Positions 7,835 to 16,127 of a stretch of DNA of 64,000 nt are shown here, in pieces (within the stretch, counting starts at the first letter, position 1; the number at the start of each line of letters is the position of its first letter). The stretch spans positions 1 through 64,000 of the forward strand of contig NZ_JAGGLI010000005.1 of the NCBI RefSeq assembly GCF_017874355.1. The letters are read 5' to 3'. Below the pieces are notes generated by a model, which saw only the letters and a list, made by a program, of their open reading frames with translations, ran no database searches and was not told the origin of the DNA. The stretch comes from Acetoanaerobium pronyense (GTDB lineage: Bacteria > Bacillota > Clostridia > Peptostreptococcales > Filifactoraceae). The position numbers were made by a program, and so were the translations under genes.

Positions 7835-8396
7835 AAGAGAAACAAGGGAAACCACTGTAGAAATAGAGATTGATAGTAATATATGTGAATCTTTTGTAGA
7901 TACTGGTATAGGATTTTTCGACCATATGCTTCTTACTTTTTTAAAATACAGTGACCTAAAGGGAAGGATAAAAGTAACTGGAGACCTTTATGTGGATTGC
8001 CATCACACTATTGAAGACACAGGGATTTCACTTGGAAAAGCAGTCGCAATGATTATAAAAGAAAAACCAGTTAGACGATATGGAAGTTCATATATACCTA
8101 TGGATGATGCTCTTGTAAGAAGCGTAATTGATATGGGAGGCAGGCCTTTTTTAGAGTTTCGATATGACTTTAAAAAAGAAAAACTAGGAGAATATGATAC
8201 AGAAATGACTAAAGAGTTTTTAAGGGCATTTACAATGAATTCTTTAAGTACTCTTCATGTAGATGTGATTAGAGGAGAAAATGAGCATCATATTACAGAA
8301 GCTATATACAAATCTCTTGGAGTTTCTGTAAGGGAGGCAATAGAGGATTTAGAATCCAAAGAAGTATTTTCATTAAAGGGGAGGGTGAATGAATAG
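7824..8396 (+). CDS. hisB: Imidazoleglycerol-phosphate dehydratase
   Basis: Dehydrates IGP to imidazole acetol phosphate (Mn enzyme). About 190 residues, single-function form without the histidinol-phosphatase domain of enteric HisB. Motifs: GIGFFDHMLLTF, CHHTIEDTGISLG, DDALVRSVIDMGGRPF and ENEHHITEAIYKSLG supply the metal-binding His/Glu residues. An upstream in-frame ATG at 7782 would overlap hisC by 53 bases; TTG 7824, 10 bases after AAGGAG, matches the usual N-terminus and is preferred. It overlaps the end of hisC by 11 bases. Confidence 0.94.
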   Translation: MQYKRETRETTVEIEIDSNICESFVDTGIGFFDHMLLTFLKYSDLKGRIKVTGDLYVDCHHTIEDTGISLGKAVAMIIKEKPVRRYGSSYIPMDDALVRSVIDMGGRPFLEFRYDFKKEKLGEYDTEMTKEFLRAFTMNSLSTLHVDVIRGENEHHITEAIYKSLGVSVREAIEDLESKEVFSLKGRVNE

Positions 8397-9017
8397 ATGA
8401 TTGGGATACTTGACTATAATGCAGGAAATATAAGTAGCGTTTTGAATGCTTTTAAGTATTTAGAAATAGATGCTAAAAGAATCGAAACTCTAGATGAAAT
8501 CATGAAAATGAAGGGAATTGTAATTCCTGGAGTAGGCTCTTTTCCTACTGCCTATAAAAATATGCAAAAAATAGGTATTACAAAGAATTTTCTTAATGAG
8601 TATTTAAAGAAAGGAAAGATTCTTGGAATATGTCTGGGGATGCAGATAATGTATGAATATGGAGAAGAGGATGGAGGCTGTGAAGGGTATGGTTTTTTTA
8701 AAGGTTCTGTAAAAAGGCTAGAATCTGGATTGATAGTACCTCATATGGGTTGGAACAAAGTTGATTTTTTAAGTGAATCTAGGTTGATTGGAAAAAATAA
8801 AAACGGATTTAATGCTTATTTTGCTCACTCATATATAGCATCAAGAAATGGTGAACAAGTAAAGGGAAGCTGTTTATATGGAGAAGGATTTGCAGCTTTG
8901 ATAGAGGAGAAAAATATATTTGGAGTACAGTTTCATCCTGAAAAAAGCGGAGAAAATGGGCTAAGACTTTTAAAAAAGTTTGGAGAGATATGTTATGAAA
9001 ATAATTCCAGCAGTTGA
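8397..9017 (+). CDS. hisH: Imidazole glycerol phosphate synthase, glutaminase subunit
   Basis: Class I glutamine amidotransferase that feeds ammonia to HisF. 206 residues. Catalytic Cys in GICLGMQIMYEYG, His-Glu in VQFHPEKSG, and the start IGILDYNAGNISSV are typical. ATG directly abuts the hisB stop; the 3' end overlaps hisA by 23 bases, suggesting translational coupling. Confidence 0.95.
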   Translation: MIGILDYNAGNISSVLNAFKYLEIDAKRIETLDEIMKMKGIVIPGVGSFPTAYKNMQKIGITKNFLNEYLKKGKILGICLGMQIMYEYGEEDGGCEGYGFFKGSVKRLESGLIVPHMGWNKVDFLSESRLIGKNKNGFNAYFAHSYIASRNGEQVKGSCLYGEGFAALIEEKNIFGVQFHPEKSGENGLRLLKKFGEICYENNSSS

Positions 9018-9720
9018 TATAAAAGACGGGAAGGCTGTCAGACTTTATAAGGGAAATTTTGAAATGAAAGAAGTTGTGGGGGAAAAACCTGAGCTAATTG
9101 TAGAAGAATTTATTGGGAAAGGAATAAATGAAATTCATATTGTAGATTTAGATGGAGCCCTTGGAAATAATATAAAAAATAGGGAAGTCATAAAAAATAT
9201 ATGTTCCATAAAAGGGGCAAAGATTCAGCTGGGGGGAGGAATAAAAACCCTTGAAGATTTTAAGAGAGTACTTGATTTAGGAGTTTCTAAAATTGTTGTT
9301 GGAAGCATGATAATCAAAAAAATCGAAATTTTCCAATATATAGCTAGGCATTACAAAGAAAATTTAGTGGCTGGAGTTGATATATCAAATGGAGAGCTGA
9401 TGGTTAATGGATGGCTTGAGGGTTCTAAGATTAGACCTATAGAAATTTCAAAGAAATTGGAAAAGTTAAAAGTCAAAAGAATGGTTGTTACAGATATTTC
9501 AAGAGATGGAACTATGAGTGGAGTAAACATAGATATTTGCAAAGAAATTAAAAAGTTTTATAGGGGAGAGATGATATGCTCTGGAGGGGTAGCATCAATC
9601 CTTGATATTAATAAGGCAAAAAATGAAGGAATAGATGGAGTGATTGTTGGAAAAGCATTTTATAAAGGAAAAATAACCTTTGAAGATATGGCTAAGGCAG
9701 GTGAGGTTTATGGCGTATAA
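8995..9720 (+). CDS. hisA: Phosphoribosylformimino-AICAR-phosphate isomerase (ProFAR isomerase)
   Basis: (beta-alpha)8-barrel isomerase acting before HisF. 241 residues from ATG 8995 (KIIPAVDIKDGKAVRLYKG); an in-frame ATG at 8980 is less likely because GGAGAG at 8981-8986 serves 8995. Asp in AVDI, the GGGIKTLED phosphate loop, and VTDISRDGTMSG with the second catalytic Asp are present. It overlaps hisH and hisF. Confidence 0.95.
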   Translation: MKIIPAVDIKDGKAVRLYKGNFEMKEVVGEKPELIVEEFIGKGINEIHIVDLDGALGNNIKNREVIKNICSIKGAKIQLGGGIKTLEDFKRVLDLGVSKIVVGSMIIKKIEIFQYIARHYKENLVAGVDISNGELMVNGWLEGSKIRPIEISKKLEKLKVKRMVVTDISRDGTMSGVNIDICKEIKKFYRGEMICSGGVASILDINKAKNEGIDGVIVGKAFYKGKITFEDMAKAGEVYGV

Positions 9721-10465
9721 AAGAATAATCCCATGCATGGACATCAAGGATAAGAGAGTTGTAAAGGGGGTTGGCTTTGTGGGGCTCAAAGATATAGAAA
9801 ATCCTGTAGAGCTGGGTGAAAAATACTACAAGGAAGGGAGCGATGAGCTTGTTTTTTTAGATATAAGTGCAAGTATTGAAGGACGTAAAACAATCCTTGA
9901 TGTTGTTGAGGATGTATCAAAAAAGATATTTATTCCATTTACGGTGGGAGGAGGTATTTCCTCGGTAGATGATATGAAGGATGTAATCAAAAGGGGAGCT
10001 GACAAAATATCAGTAAATACTGCTGCATTCCTAAATCCAGAGCTTATCTCAAATGGAGCACAAACATTTGGGAGTCAGTGCATTACTGTAGCAATAGATG
10101 TCAAAAGAATAAAAGGTAGAGATAAGGTTTTTATTTATGGGGGAACGAAAGAGACAGATGTTAATCCAGTAAACTGGGCTAAATATGCTCAAAGACTAGG
10201 AGCAGGAGAAATACTTCTTACGAGTATAGACAAAGATGGAAAAAAGTCAGGGTATGACATAGAGCTTCTTGATAATATCTGTAGATCTGTTAATATACCA
10301 GTTATTGCATCAGGTGGATGTGGCTCAAAGGAAGATATACTTGAAGTTTTTAAAAAGACAAAGGTCACAGGTGCGTTAGGAGCATCTATATTTCACTATG
10401 AAGAGGAGTCTATATCAGAAATAAAGAAATATCTTATGAAAAATGAAGTTATGGTGAATATATGA
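9710..10465 (+). CDS. hisF: Imidazole glycerol phosphate synthase, cyclase subunit
   Basis: Barrel enzyme that with HisH makes IGP and AICAR. 251 residues from ATG 9710 (AYKRIIPCMDIKD); an earlier in-frame ATG at 9680 lies within hisA and is not needed. Catalytic Asp residues in CMDI and SIDKDGKKSGYD, plus VGGGISSVDDM and ASGGCGSKED phosphate loops. Its stop overlaps the hisI start (ATGATG). Confidence 0.95.
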   Translation: MAYKRIIPCMDIKDKRVVKGVGFVGLKDIENPVELGEKYYKEGSDELVFLDISASIEGRKTILDVVEDVSKKIFIPFTVGGGISSVDDMKDVIKRGADKISVNTAAFLNPELISNGAQTFGSQCITVAIDVKRIKGRDKVFIYGGTKETDVNPVNWAKYAQRLGAGEILLTSIDKDGKKSGYDIELLDNICRSVNIPVIASGGCGSKEDILEVFKKTKVTGALGASIFHYEEESISEIKKYLMKNEVMVNI

Positions 10466-10779
10466 TGAATATTTTTATGGAGATAGATTTTTATAAAGGA
10501 CTAGTTCCAGCTGTGATTCAAGATGAATCAACAAGTGAAATTTTAATGGTGGGATATATGAACAGAGAATCTTTAGAAAAAACATTAGAGACAGGGCTTG
10601 TAACTTTTTATAGTAGAAAAAGGAAAAAGCTTTGGGTTAAAGGTGAGACTTCAGGGAATTTTATAAAATTAAAGGATATATATTTGGACTGTGACAAAGA
10701 CTGCATTTTAATAAAAGGGAATCCTATGGGGCCTGTATGCCACACAGGAGAGAGGACATGCTTTTTTACTAAGATATAA
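10462..10779 (+). CDS. hisI: Phosphoribosyl-AMP cyclohydrolase
   Basis: 105 residues, stand-alone form. Opens the adenine ring of PR-AMP; Zn/Mg enzyme. Metal-binding Cys/Asp residues in YLDCDKDCILIK and VCHTGERTCFF, and SRKRKKLWVKGETSG, are typical. ATG overlaps the hisF stop (either of two adjacent ATG codons). Confidence 0.95.
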   Translation: MMNIFMEIDFYKGLVPAVIQDESTSEILMVGYMNRESLEKTLETGLVTFYSRKRKKLWVKGETSGNFIKLKDIYLDCDKDCILIKGNPMGPVCHTGERTCFFTKI

Positions 10780-10792
10780 ATAGGAGGAGTTT

Positions 10793-11074
10793 ATGGATAT
10801 ACTAAGTACTATGGAAGAAGTTATATCACTAAGAAAAGAAAAACCTAAAGAAGGTTCATATACATCCTATCTTTTTAATGAAGGTTTAGATAAGATACTC
10901 AAAAAAGTGGGAGAAGAATCAACAGAAGTCATTATAGCATCTAAAAATTCAGATAAAAATGAACTTATATCTGAATTGGCTGATTTATGTTACCATATTT
11001 TGGTTTTGATGAAAGAGAAGGAAATAAGTTTAAAGGAAATAGAAAAAGAGCTGAAGATAAGATTAAAAAAATAA
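10793..11074 (+). CDS. hisE: Phosphoribosyl-ATP pyrophosphatase
   Basis: 93 residues, all-helical MazG-like fold; hydrolyses PR-ATP to [25 protein letters not shown] and [13 protein letters not shown] contain the conserved metal-binding Glu/Asp residues. AGGAGG precedes ATG. Last gene of the operon; no histidinol-phosphate phosphatase or hisZ follows. No clear terminator is seen before the next promoter at 11091. Confidence 0.94.
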   Translation: MDILSTMEEVISLRKEKPKEGSYTSYLFNEGLDKILKKVGEESTEVIIASKNSDKNELISELADLCYHILVLMKEKEISLKEIEKELKIRLKK

Positions 11075-11090
11075 GAGTTTCAGAAAATGT

Positions 11091-11116
11091 TAAAAACCTC
11101 TAAAATTTGCCGATAT
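11091..11116 (+). promoter_or_regulatory. Sigma-D (sigma-28, flagellar) type promoter
   Basis: TAAA at 11091-11094, a 14-base spacer and GCCGATAT at 11109-11116, matching the sigma-D consensus TAAA-N14-16-GCCGATAT. It lies 70 bases before the gene at 11186. Confidence 0.65.
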
Positions 11117-11185
11117 ATATAGTATTAGATAATAAAGATAGAATGGTATATTATATTTTTAGTTGTATTTTGGAGGCTGAAACTT

Positions 11186-11737
11186 ATGGAAATTAAAAAT
11201 GTAAACTCTCAAAAGCCTATAATTGCTAAAGAGACAGAAAAAGATATGAAAATTAAGGAAGCTTCGAAAGAAAAAGAGCAAAATAAGAATACAGAGGGAA
11301 TAAAATATGAAAAATCAGATAAAGTAGAGTCTTATACTACCTACGATAAAACGGCAATAGACAAGCTAAAGGCAGAGGCTCAGCAAAGACACGAAAACCT
11401 AAGAAGAATGGTTGAAGAACTTTTAAAAAGACAAGGTCTATCCTTTAAAGATGCTTTTGATGGAAAAGAAGTGAAGGTTGACGAAGAGACAAGACTTGAA
11501 GCGGCCAAATCTTTAGAAGAAGGTGGCGAGCACAGTATAGATGCAGTGGCTACAAGGATAGTAGATTTTGCAAAAGCTATATCTGGAGGAGACAAATCCA
11601 AACTGGAAATTTTGAAAAAAGCAATTGATGAGGGATTTGCAGGAGCAAAAGCAGCACTTGGAGGAGAACTTCCAGAGATATCTAAGAAGACCTATGATGA
11701 AATAATGAGAAGACTTGACGAATGGGAAAATGAATAA
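11186..11737 (+). CDS. Hypothetical protein, probably in the motility regulon
   Basis: 183 residues, hydrophilic, no signal peptide or membrane segment. Residues 1-60 are Lys/Glu-rich and likely disordered; about 60-105 form a helix (KLKAEAQQRHENLRRMVEELLKRQG is the region, residues roughly 62-85); the C-terminal third is acidic and Gly/Ala-rich (FAGAKAALGGELPEIS). I do not recognise the family with certainty. A sigma-D type promoter directly upstream suggests co-regulation with flagellar genes. Start ATG follows TTGGAGG. Function unknown. Confidence 0.8.
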   Translation: MEIKNVNSQKPIIAKETEKDMKIKEASKEKEQNKNTEGIKYEKSDKVESYTTYDKTAIDKLKAEAQQRHENLRRMVEELLKRQGLSFKDAFDGKEVKVDEETRLEAAKSLEEGGEHSIDAVATRIVDFAKAISGGDKSKLEILKKAIDEGFAGAKAALGGELPEISKKTYDEIMRRLDEWENE

Positions 11738-11815
11738 TCAATATTTTCACTGTATTTTTTCTTTCCATATGATAATATTATTTATGAGTGAATAAATAAG
11801 GAAAGGATGATACAG

Positions 11816-12193
11816 ATGAACAAAAAAATTATCTCTACAGAAAAAGCACCAGGAGCTATAGGTCCATACTCTCAAGCAGTTAGAATTGGTGATATGATTT
11901 ATACTTCAGGTCAAATACCTATGAATCCTTCAACTGGAGAAATGGTTACAGAAATAAAGGCTGCTACAAAGCAGTGCCTTGAAAACGTAAAAGCTATTCT
12001 TGAAGTGGAAGGTGCTCAGATGAGCAATATTATAAAGACAACTGTATTTCTTCAAGATATGAATGATTTTGTAGCTATGAATGAAGTATATGCATCTTAT
12101 TTCCCTCAAAACCCTCCTGCAAGATCAGCAGTACAGGTTTCAAAGCTTCCAAAAGATTCAATAGTTGAAATAGAAGTTATAGCAAGTTTATAA
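11816..12193 (+). CDS. ridA: RidA family reactive enamine/imine deaminase
   Basis: Hydrolyses reactive 2-aminoacrylate-type imines made by PLP enzymes. 125 residues from ATG 11816, the usual length; an in-frame ATG at 11807 overlaps the ribosome binding site GGAAAGG. Motifs: GAIGPYSQAV, TSGQIPMNP, CLENVKAILE and the family signature PPARSAVQVSKLPKDSIVEIE with the substrate-binding Arg and Glu. Ends in a strong terminator. Confidence 0.95.
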   Translation: MNKKIISTEKAPGAIGPYSQAVRIGDMIYTSGQIPMNPSTGEMVTEIKAATKQCLENVKAILEVEGAQMSNIIKTTVFLQDMNDFVAMNEVYASYFPQNPPARSAVQVSKLPKDSIVEIEVIASL

Positions 12194-12221
12194 ACAAATT
12201 TTTAAAATAAAATATTTAGAC

Positions 12222-12252
12222 AAAAAAAGACATCCATAGGATGTCTTTTTTT
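12222..12252. terminator. Bidirectional terminator
   Basis: Perfect 14-base stem AAAAAAAGACATCC / GGATGTCTTTTTTT with a 3-base loop, between the convergent ridA and DUF1294 genes. Confidence 0.92.
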
Positions 12253-12259
12253 GAAAAAA

Positions 12260-12541
12260 CTAAATTATTCTGGAAACAAGCATAATAAGAAAATACGTCT
12301 GAATAAGAATAATAAGAGGTATCCCAAGGGCAAAGCTCGTATGATTGGTCTTATGCCTAAAACTTCTCATCCCCAAGTAAACTCCTAAGCTGCCTCCAAG
12401 AAGAGCCACCATAAAAATAGTAGATTCTTTGATACGCCACTCATCCTTTATAGATTTTTTCTTATCTGAAAACATTATAAAATATCCTGCAATACTCATA
12501 ATTACTATAAATGCTAAAATAACTGCTAAAACTGGATTCAA
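12260..12541 (-). CDS. DUF1294 family small membrane protein
   Basis: About 93 residues with three to four hydrophobic segments. The DUF1294 signature is clear: a basic loop (DKKKSIKDEWRIKES), GGSLGVYLGMRSFRHKTNH and FALGIPLIILIQ. The frame is open from TTG 12556, but that codon overlaps the GGAGG ribosome binding site; TTG at 12541 has the right spacing. Function of the family is unknown. It sits 25 bases downstream of the GNAT gene and is probably co-transcribed with it. Confidence 0.85.
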   Translation of the reverse strand: MNPVLAVILAFIVIMSIAGYFIMFSDKKKSIKDEWRIKESTIFMVALLGGSLGVYLGMRSFRHKTNHTSFALGIPLIILIQTYFLIMLVSRII

Positions 12542-12566
12542 TAAAAAAACCTCCAAAATTATCTTT

Positions 12567-13427
12567 TTAATCTATCTTATATTCAAAGAACAGATAGTCT
12601 GGTTGCCAGTCACATATACTTTCATATCCCATAGTTTTAAGAGATTCTATCAAATCCTTTGAATCAGGATGTATAGTTGTATATGGAGCAAAATCGCTTT
12701 TATTTTTTTGATGCAGATAATCGCTAAACATATCTATGCTTTCAATATCTTCATCAAGTGCTACAAAGCAAGGTTCTTTTTTAAAGTAAATAAAACCTTT
12801 TTTGCCATTTATCTCCCAAAAAACATCCATCTCAATAAGCTGTTCATAAAGCTTTGGGCAGACCTCCATAAACATAAAATCAATATGAAACATATTATTC
12901 CTATTTTTGAAATAAGGGATATCCATAAATTCCTTCAAAGTAGGTCTAAATCTTTTTACTTCATATCTTTGAGTATTAATCTTAGCCCCTTTGTCATAGG
13001 GTTTTGAAACCATAATATGAGACTGAACAATCTTAAAGCCTTGATTTAGAAGCATGGATTTACTGGCTTCGCTTGTAAGGTGTGTACAGGAGCCAAGTTT
13101 ATCTACATTTCCCTTTTTTAAATCCTCTATAGAATGCCTCATTCCATATTTGTGGAGCATATCAGCAAGACCTTTTCCTCTATAGTCCCTATGAACTCTA
13201 AGGCCTTCGAGCCATCCCATTTTTTGAGGATATATAGAATATTTTCCTATTGCAACAATTTTATTTAAGGATAAATCTTCAACTCCCATAAAATATCCTT
13301 CTTTATCATCAACCCACTTATGAAAGATAAGGGGCATATAATCAGCGCCATCCCATATTCCTTTAGATATATCAAGGATATCATTAAAGTCCTCATGAGC
13401 AATTTGTCTAAGTCTAAAATTCTCCAT
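12567..13427 (-). CDS. GNAT family N-acetyltransferase
   Basis: 286 residues. The N-terminal half is a GNAT domain: LRQIAHEDFNDILDI start, then the acetyl-CoA-binding motif A LRVHRDYRGKGLADMLHKYG around residue 75-95. SEASKSMLLNQGFKIV is the late motif. The C-terminal 140 residues may be a second degenerate GNAT-like domain (ESLKTMGYESICDWQPDYLFFE at the end). Substrate unknown. ATG preceded by AGGGGGA. Confidence 0.88.
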   Translation of the reverse strand: MENFRLRQIAHEDFNDILDISKGIWDGADYMPLIFHKWVDDKEGYFMGVEDLSLNKIVAIGKYSIYPQKMGWLEGLRVHRDYRGKGLADMLHKYGMRHSIEDLKKGNVDKLGSCTHLTSEASKSMLLNQGFKIVQSHIMVSKPYDKGAKINTQRYEVKRFRPTLKEFMDIPYFKNRNNMFHIDFMFMEVCPKLYEQLIEMDVFWEINGKKGFIYFKKEPCFVALDEDIESIDMFSDYLHQKNKSDFAPYTTIHPDSKDLIESLKTMGYESICDWQPDYLFFEYKID

Positions 13428-13566
13428 AGCGATTCCCCCTGAATGTATAAAAAAATAAAGTCATCTTCTTATTATAGCAGAAATTTTATAGGATGAAGTC
13501 CCAAAATTGAGTATAATAAGAAGTACAAAGCTTTATAAAATAATGGGAATTTATGGAGGTAGGTTT

Positions 13567-14256
13567 ATGCTTGGAACTATAGTCAATTCACTTGCAATAA
13601 TAATAGGAAGTCTTGCAGGACTTATTCTAAAAGGAGGGATTCCTGTTTCCATGGGAGATACAATTACTAAGGGCCTTGGCCTTTGTATAATGTATATAGG
13701 GATATCAGGAACGATGAAGGGGGAAGACATGCTTCTTCTTATATTTTCTGTAGTAATAGGAGCTGTCATAGGAGAAATTATTGATATAGATAAGAGGTTT
13801 AGCAATTTTGGAAATAAAGTTGAAAAACTCCTTAGTAAAAACGGAGAATCGAAGGTTGCTGAGGGTTTTGTCAATGCAAGCCTTTTATTTTGCGTAGGGT
13901 CTATGGCAGTAGTCGGAGCCCTTCAAAGCGGACTTGAAGGAAATCACGAGACCCTTTATACAAAATCTGTTCTTGATGGAATCACCTCAGTAATATTCAC
14001 ATCTACAATGGGAATAGGAGTAATACTTTCTGCCATAAGTGTATTTATATATCAAGGAGCAATTACTGTATTAGCATCCTTCCTTAAAAATCTACTTACT
14101 GATCCTATTGTAAGAGAAATGAGTGCGGTTGGGAGCCTTTTAATAGTAGGTATAGGCTTCAACCTTTTAGGAGCTGCAAAGGTAAAGGTGGCAAACCTTC
14201 TTCCAGCTGTATTTGTACCATTTGTATACGGAATTATTCAGCTTTTTATACTTTAG
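13567..14256 (+). CDS. DUF554 family integral membrane protein
   Basis: 230 residues, about seven membrane segments. Starts MLGTIVNSLAIIIGSLAGL as in YdfK/YqgA-type DUF554 proteins; conserved acidic GAVIGEIIDID and GSLLIVGIGFNLLG follow. Transported substrate unknown. The frame is open from 13507, but ATG 13567 has TATGGAGGTAGG at correct spacing and fits the family start. First gene of a long co-directional run. Confidence 0.88.
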   Translation: MLGTIVNSLAIIIGSLAGLILKGGIPVSMGDTITKGLGLCIMYIGISGTMKGEDMLLLIFSVVIGAVIGEIIDIDKRFSNFGNKVEKLLSKNGESKVAEGFVNASLLFCVGSMAVVGALQSGLEGNHETLYTKSVLDGITSVIFTSTMGIGVILSAISVFIYQGAITVLASFLKNLLTDPIVREMSAVGSLLIVGIGFNLLGAAKVKVANLLPAVFVPFVYGIIQLFIL

Positions 14257-14297
14257 GTAGGCTTATAAAATTAGAGAAATAAAATGGATGTGATCGA

Positions 14298-16127
14298 TTG
14301 ATAAGTGAAAAACTTAAAGACCTTATAAAAAACCTTCCGGACATGCCGGGAGTCTATTTGATGAAAAATAAAGATGAAAAGGTAATCTATGTAGGCAAAG
14401 CCATATCATTAAAAAATAGAGTGAAGCAATACTTCCAAAGCTCTAGAAATATGGATGCAAAGGTAAGGGCTATGGTAAGCCATATAGATGAATTTGAATA
14501 TATAGTTACAGATTCTGAAATGGAGGCCTTAATACTTGAGAACAATCTTATAAAAGAGTATAAACCTCAGTACAATATACTTCTTAGGGATGATAAGACC
14601 TATCCTTATATAAAAGTAACCCTTAAAGAATACTTTCCAAGGGTAATAAAAGTAAGGAAAGTGGAAAAAGATGGAGCTAAATACTTTGGACCATATACAA
14701 ATGCCTTTACTGTAAATGAAACCTTAGATGCAATTAGAGAGATATTTCCAATTCGTACCTGTAAAAGGGATATAAAAAAATCCATAGAAAGAAGAGAAAG
14801 ACCTTGCCTTAACCTATATATAAAAAAATGCGTAGGACCTTGCACTGGAAAAGTTGATGAAAAAGCATATATGGAAATGATAGATGAAATTATAGATTTT
14901 TTAGGTGGAAAAAATACTGAGTTAATTGAAAAAATGAAACAGAGAATGATGGATTATTCGGGAAAGTTCGAATTTGAAGAGGCTGCAAGGATAAGAGACA
15001 GAATAAAAAATATCGAAAGCATGTTCGAAAAGCAAAAAATAGTCTATGTGTCAGATATTGATCAGGATTTTATTGGGATGGCAAGGGAAGAAGATCTTTC
15101 GTGTATACAGGTGTTTTTTGTTAGGAATGGTAAAGTAGTTGGAAGAGAACACTTCTTTTTTGAAAAGACAAAAGATTCTTCTTCAGAAGAAATCATTAGC
15201 TCGTTTATCAAGCAGTTTTATATGAATGTAAATTTGGTACCAAAAGAAATAATTGTAGATACAGAATTCGAAGATATGGAGGTCATGTCAGCATGGCTTA
15301 CTGAAAAAAAATCCCAAAGAGTTGATATAAGGGTGCCTGTTAAGGGAGCTAAGAAAAAGCTCTTAGAGCTTGTGGAAAAAAATGCTCTTGAAACAATTAG
15401 ACAAAAGAGCAATATAAAGATTGCAAAGCTTGAAAGAACTGTTGGGGTGATGAAGGAGCTTCAGGAGTTTTTGAATCTAGAAAAGCTTCCTAAAAGGATA
15501 GAGGCATTTGATATATCAAATATCCAAGGGGTGGATTCTGTAGGAGGCCAGGTCGTATTTATAGATGGAGAGAAAGCAAAAAAGGAATATAGGCGGTATA
15601 AAGTGAAGTCTGTAGAAGGGCCAAATGATTATGCATCTTTAGAAGAGATACTAAGGAGAAGATTAAAGCATGAAAATCACCCTGACCTCATACTAATGGA
15701 TGGTGGAAAGGGACAGGTATCTGTAGCAAAAAAGGTACTAAAGGAAGAGGGCCTTGATATACCAGTACTTGGAATGTATAAGGATAGCAGACACAGAACT
15801 CTTGGTATCACCACAGACAAAGTGGAAACCGAGCTTTCAAAACATTCTTTGATATATAAGTTTATAGCCTCTGTTCAAGAAGAGGTTCATAGATTTGCCA
15901 TAAGCTATCACAGATCCTTAAGACAAAAAGCCTTGGAAAAATCAGAGCTTGATGAAATAAAAGGAATAGGTAAAAAAAGAAAAATGGCACTAATAAGTCA
16001 TTTTAAAAGCATAAATAAAATAAAAAACGCAACTATTGAGGAACTTACTTTAGTTGAAGGAATGGATAAAAAGTCTGCAAATGCAGTTTTTAGTCATTTC
16101 AGAGAGGATGAGAGCCTTGAAGACTAA
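14298..16127 (+). CDS. uvrC: UvrABC excinuclease subunit C
   Basis: Makes the 3' and 5' incisions in nucleotide excision repair. 609 residues: GIY-YIG nuclease (PGVYLMKNKDEKVIYVGKA, about 15-35), Cys-rich segment (CKRDIKK...CLNLYIKKCVGPCTG region, about 155-195), UVR motif (FEFEEAARIRDRIKNIE, about 225), RNase H-like second nuclease (AFDISNIQG with Asp, LMDGGKGQ), and C-terminal helix-hairpin-helix pair (LDEIKGIGKKRK, LTLVEGMDKKSANAV). TTG start; overlaps hprK by 11 bases. Confidence 0.96.
   Translation: MISEKLKDLIKNLPDMPGVYLMKNKDEKVIYVGKAISLKNRVKQYFQSSRNMDAKVRAMVSHIDEFEYIVTDSEMEALILENNLIKEYKPQYNILLRDDKTYPYIKVTLKEYFPRVIKVRKVEKDGAKYFGPYTNAFTVNETLDAIREIFPIRTCKRDIKKSIERRERPCLNLYIKKCVGPCTGKVDEKAYMEMIDEIIDFLGGKNTELIEKMKQRMMDYSGKFEFEEAARIRDRIKNIESMFEKQKIVYVSDIDQDFIGMAREEDLSCIQVFFVRNGKVVGREHFFFEKTKDSSSEEIISSFIKQFYMNVNLVPKEIIVDTEFEDMEVMSAWLTEKKSQRVDIRVPVKGAKKKLLELVEKNALETIRQKSNIKIAKLERTVGVMKELQEFLNLEKLPKRIEAFDISNIQGVDSVGGQVVFIDGEKAKKEYRRYKVKSVEGPNDYASLEEILRRRLKHENHPDLILMDGGKGQVSVAKKVLKEEGLDIPVLGMYKDSRHRTLGITTDKVETELSKHSLIYKFIASVQEEVHRFAISYHRSLRQKALEKSELDEIKGIGKKRKMALISHFKSINKIKNATIEELTLVEGMDKKSANAVFSHFREDESLED

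Noticed and set aside
16054-16116. Longer hprK start at ATG 16054
   Set aside because: Would add residues encoded inside uvrC that do not fit the family; the RBS GAGAGG points to 16117.
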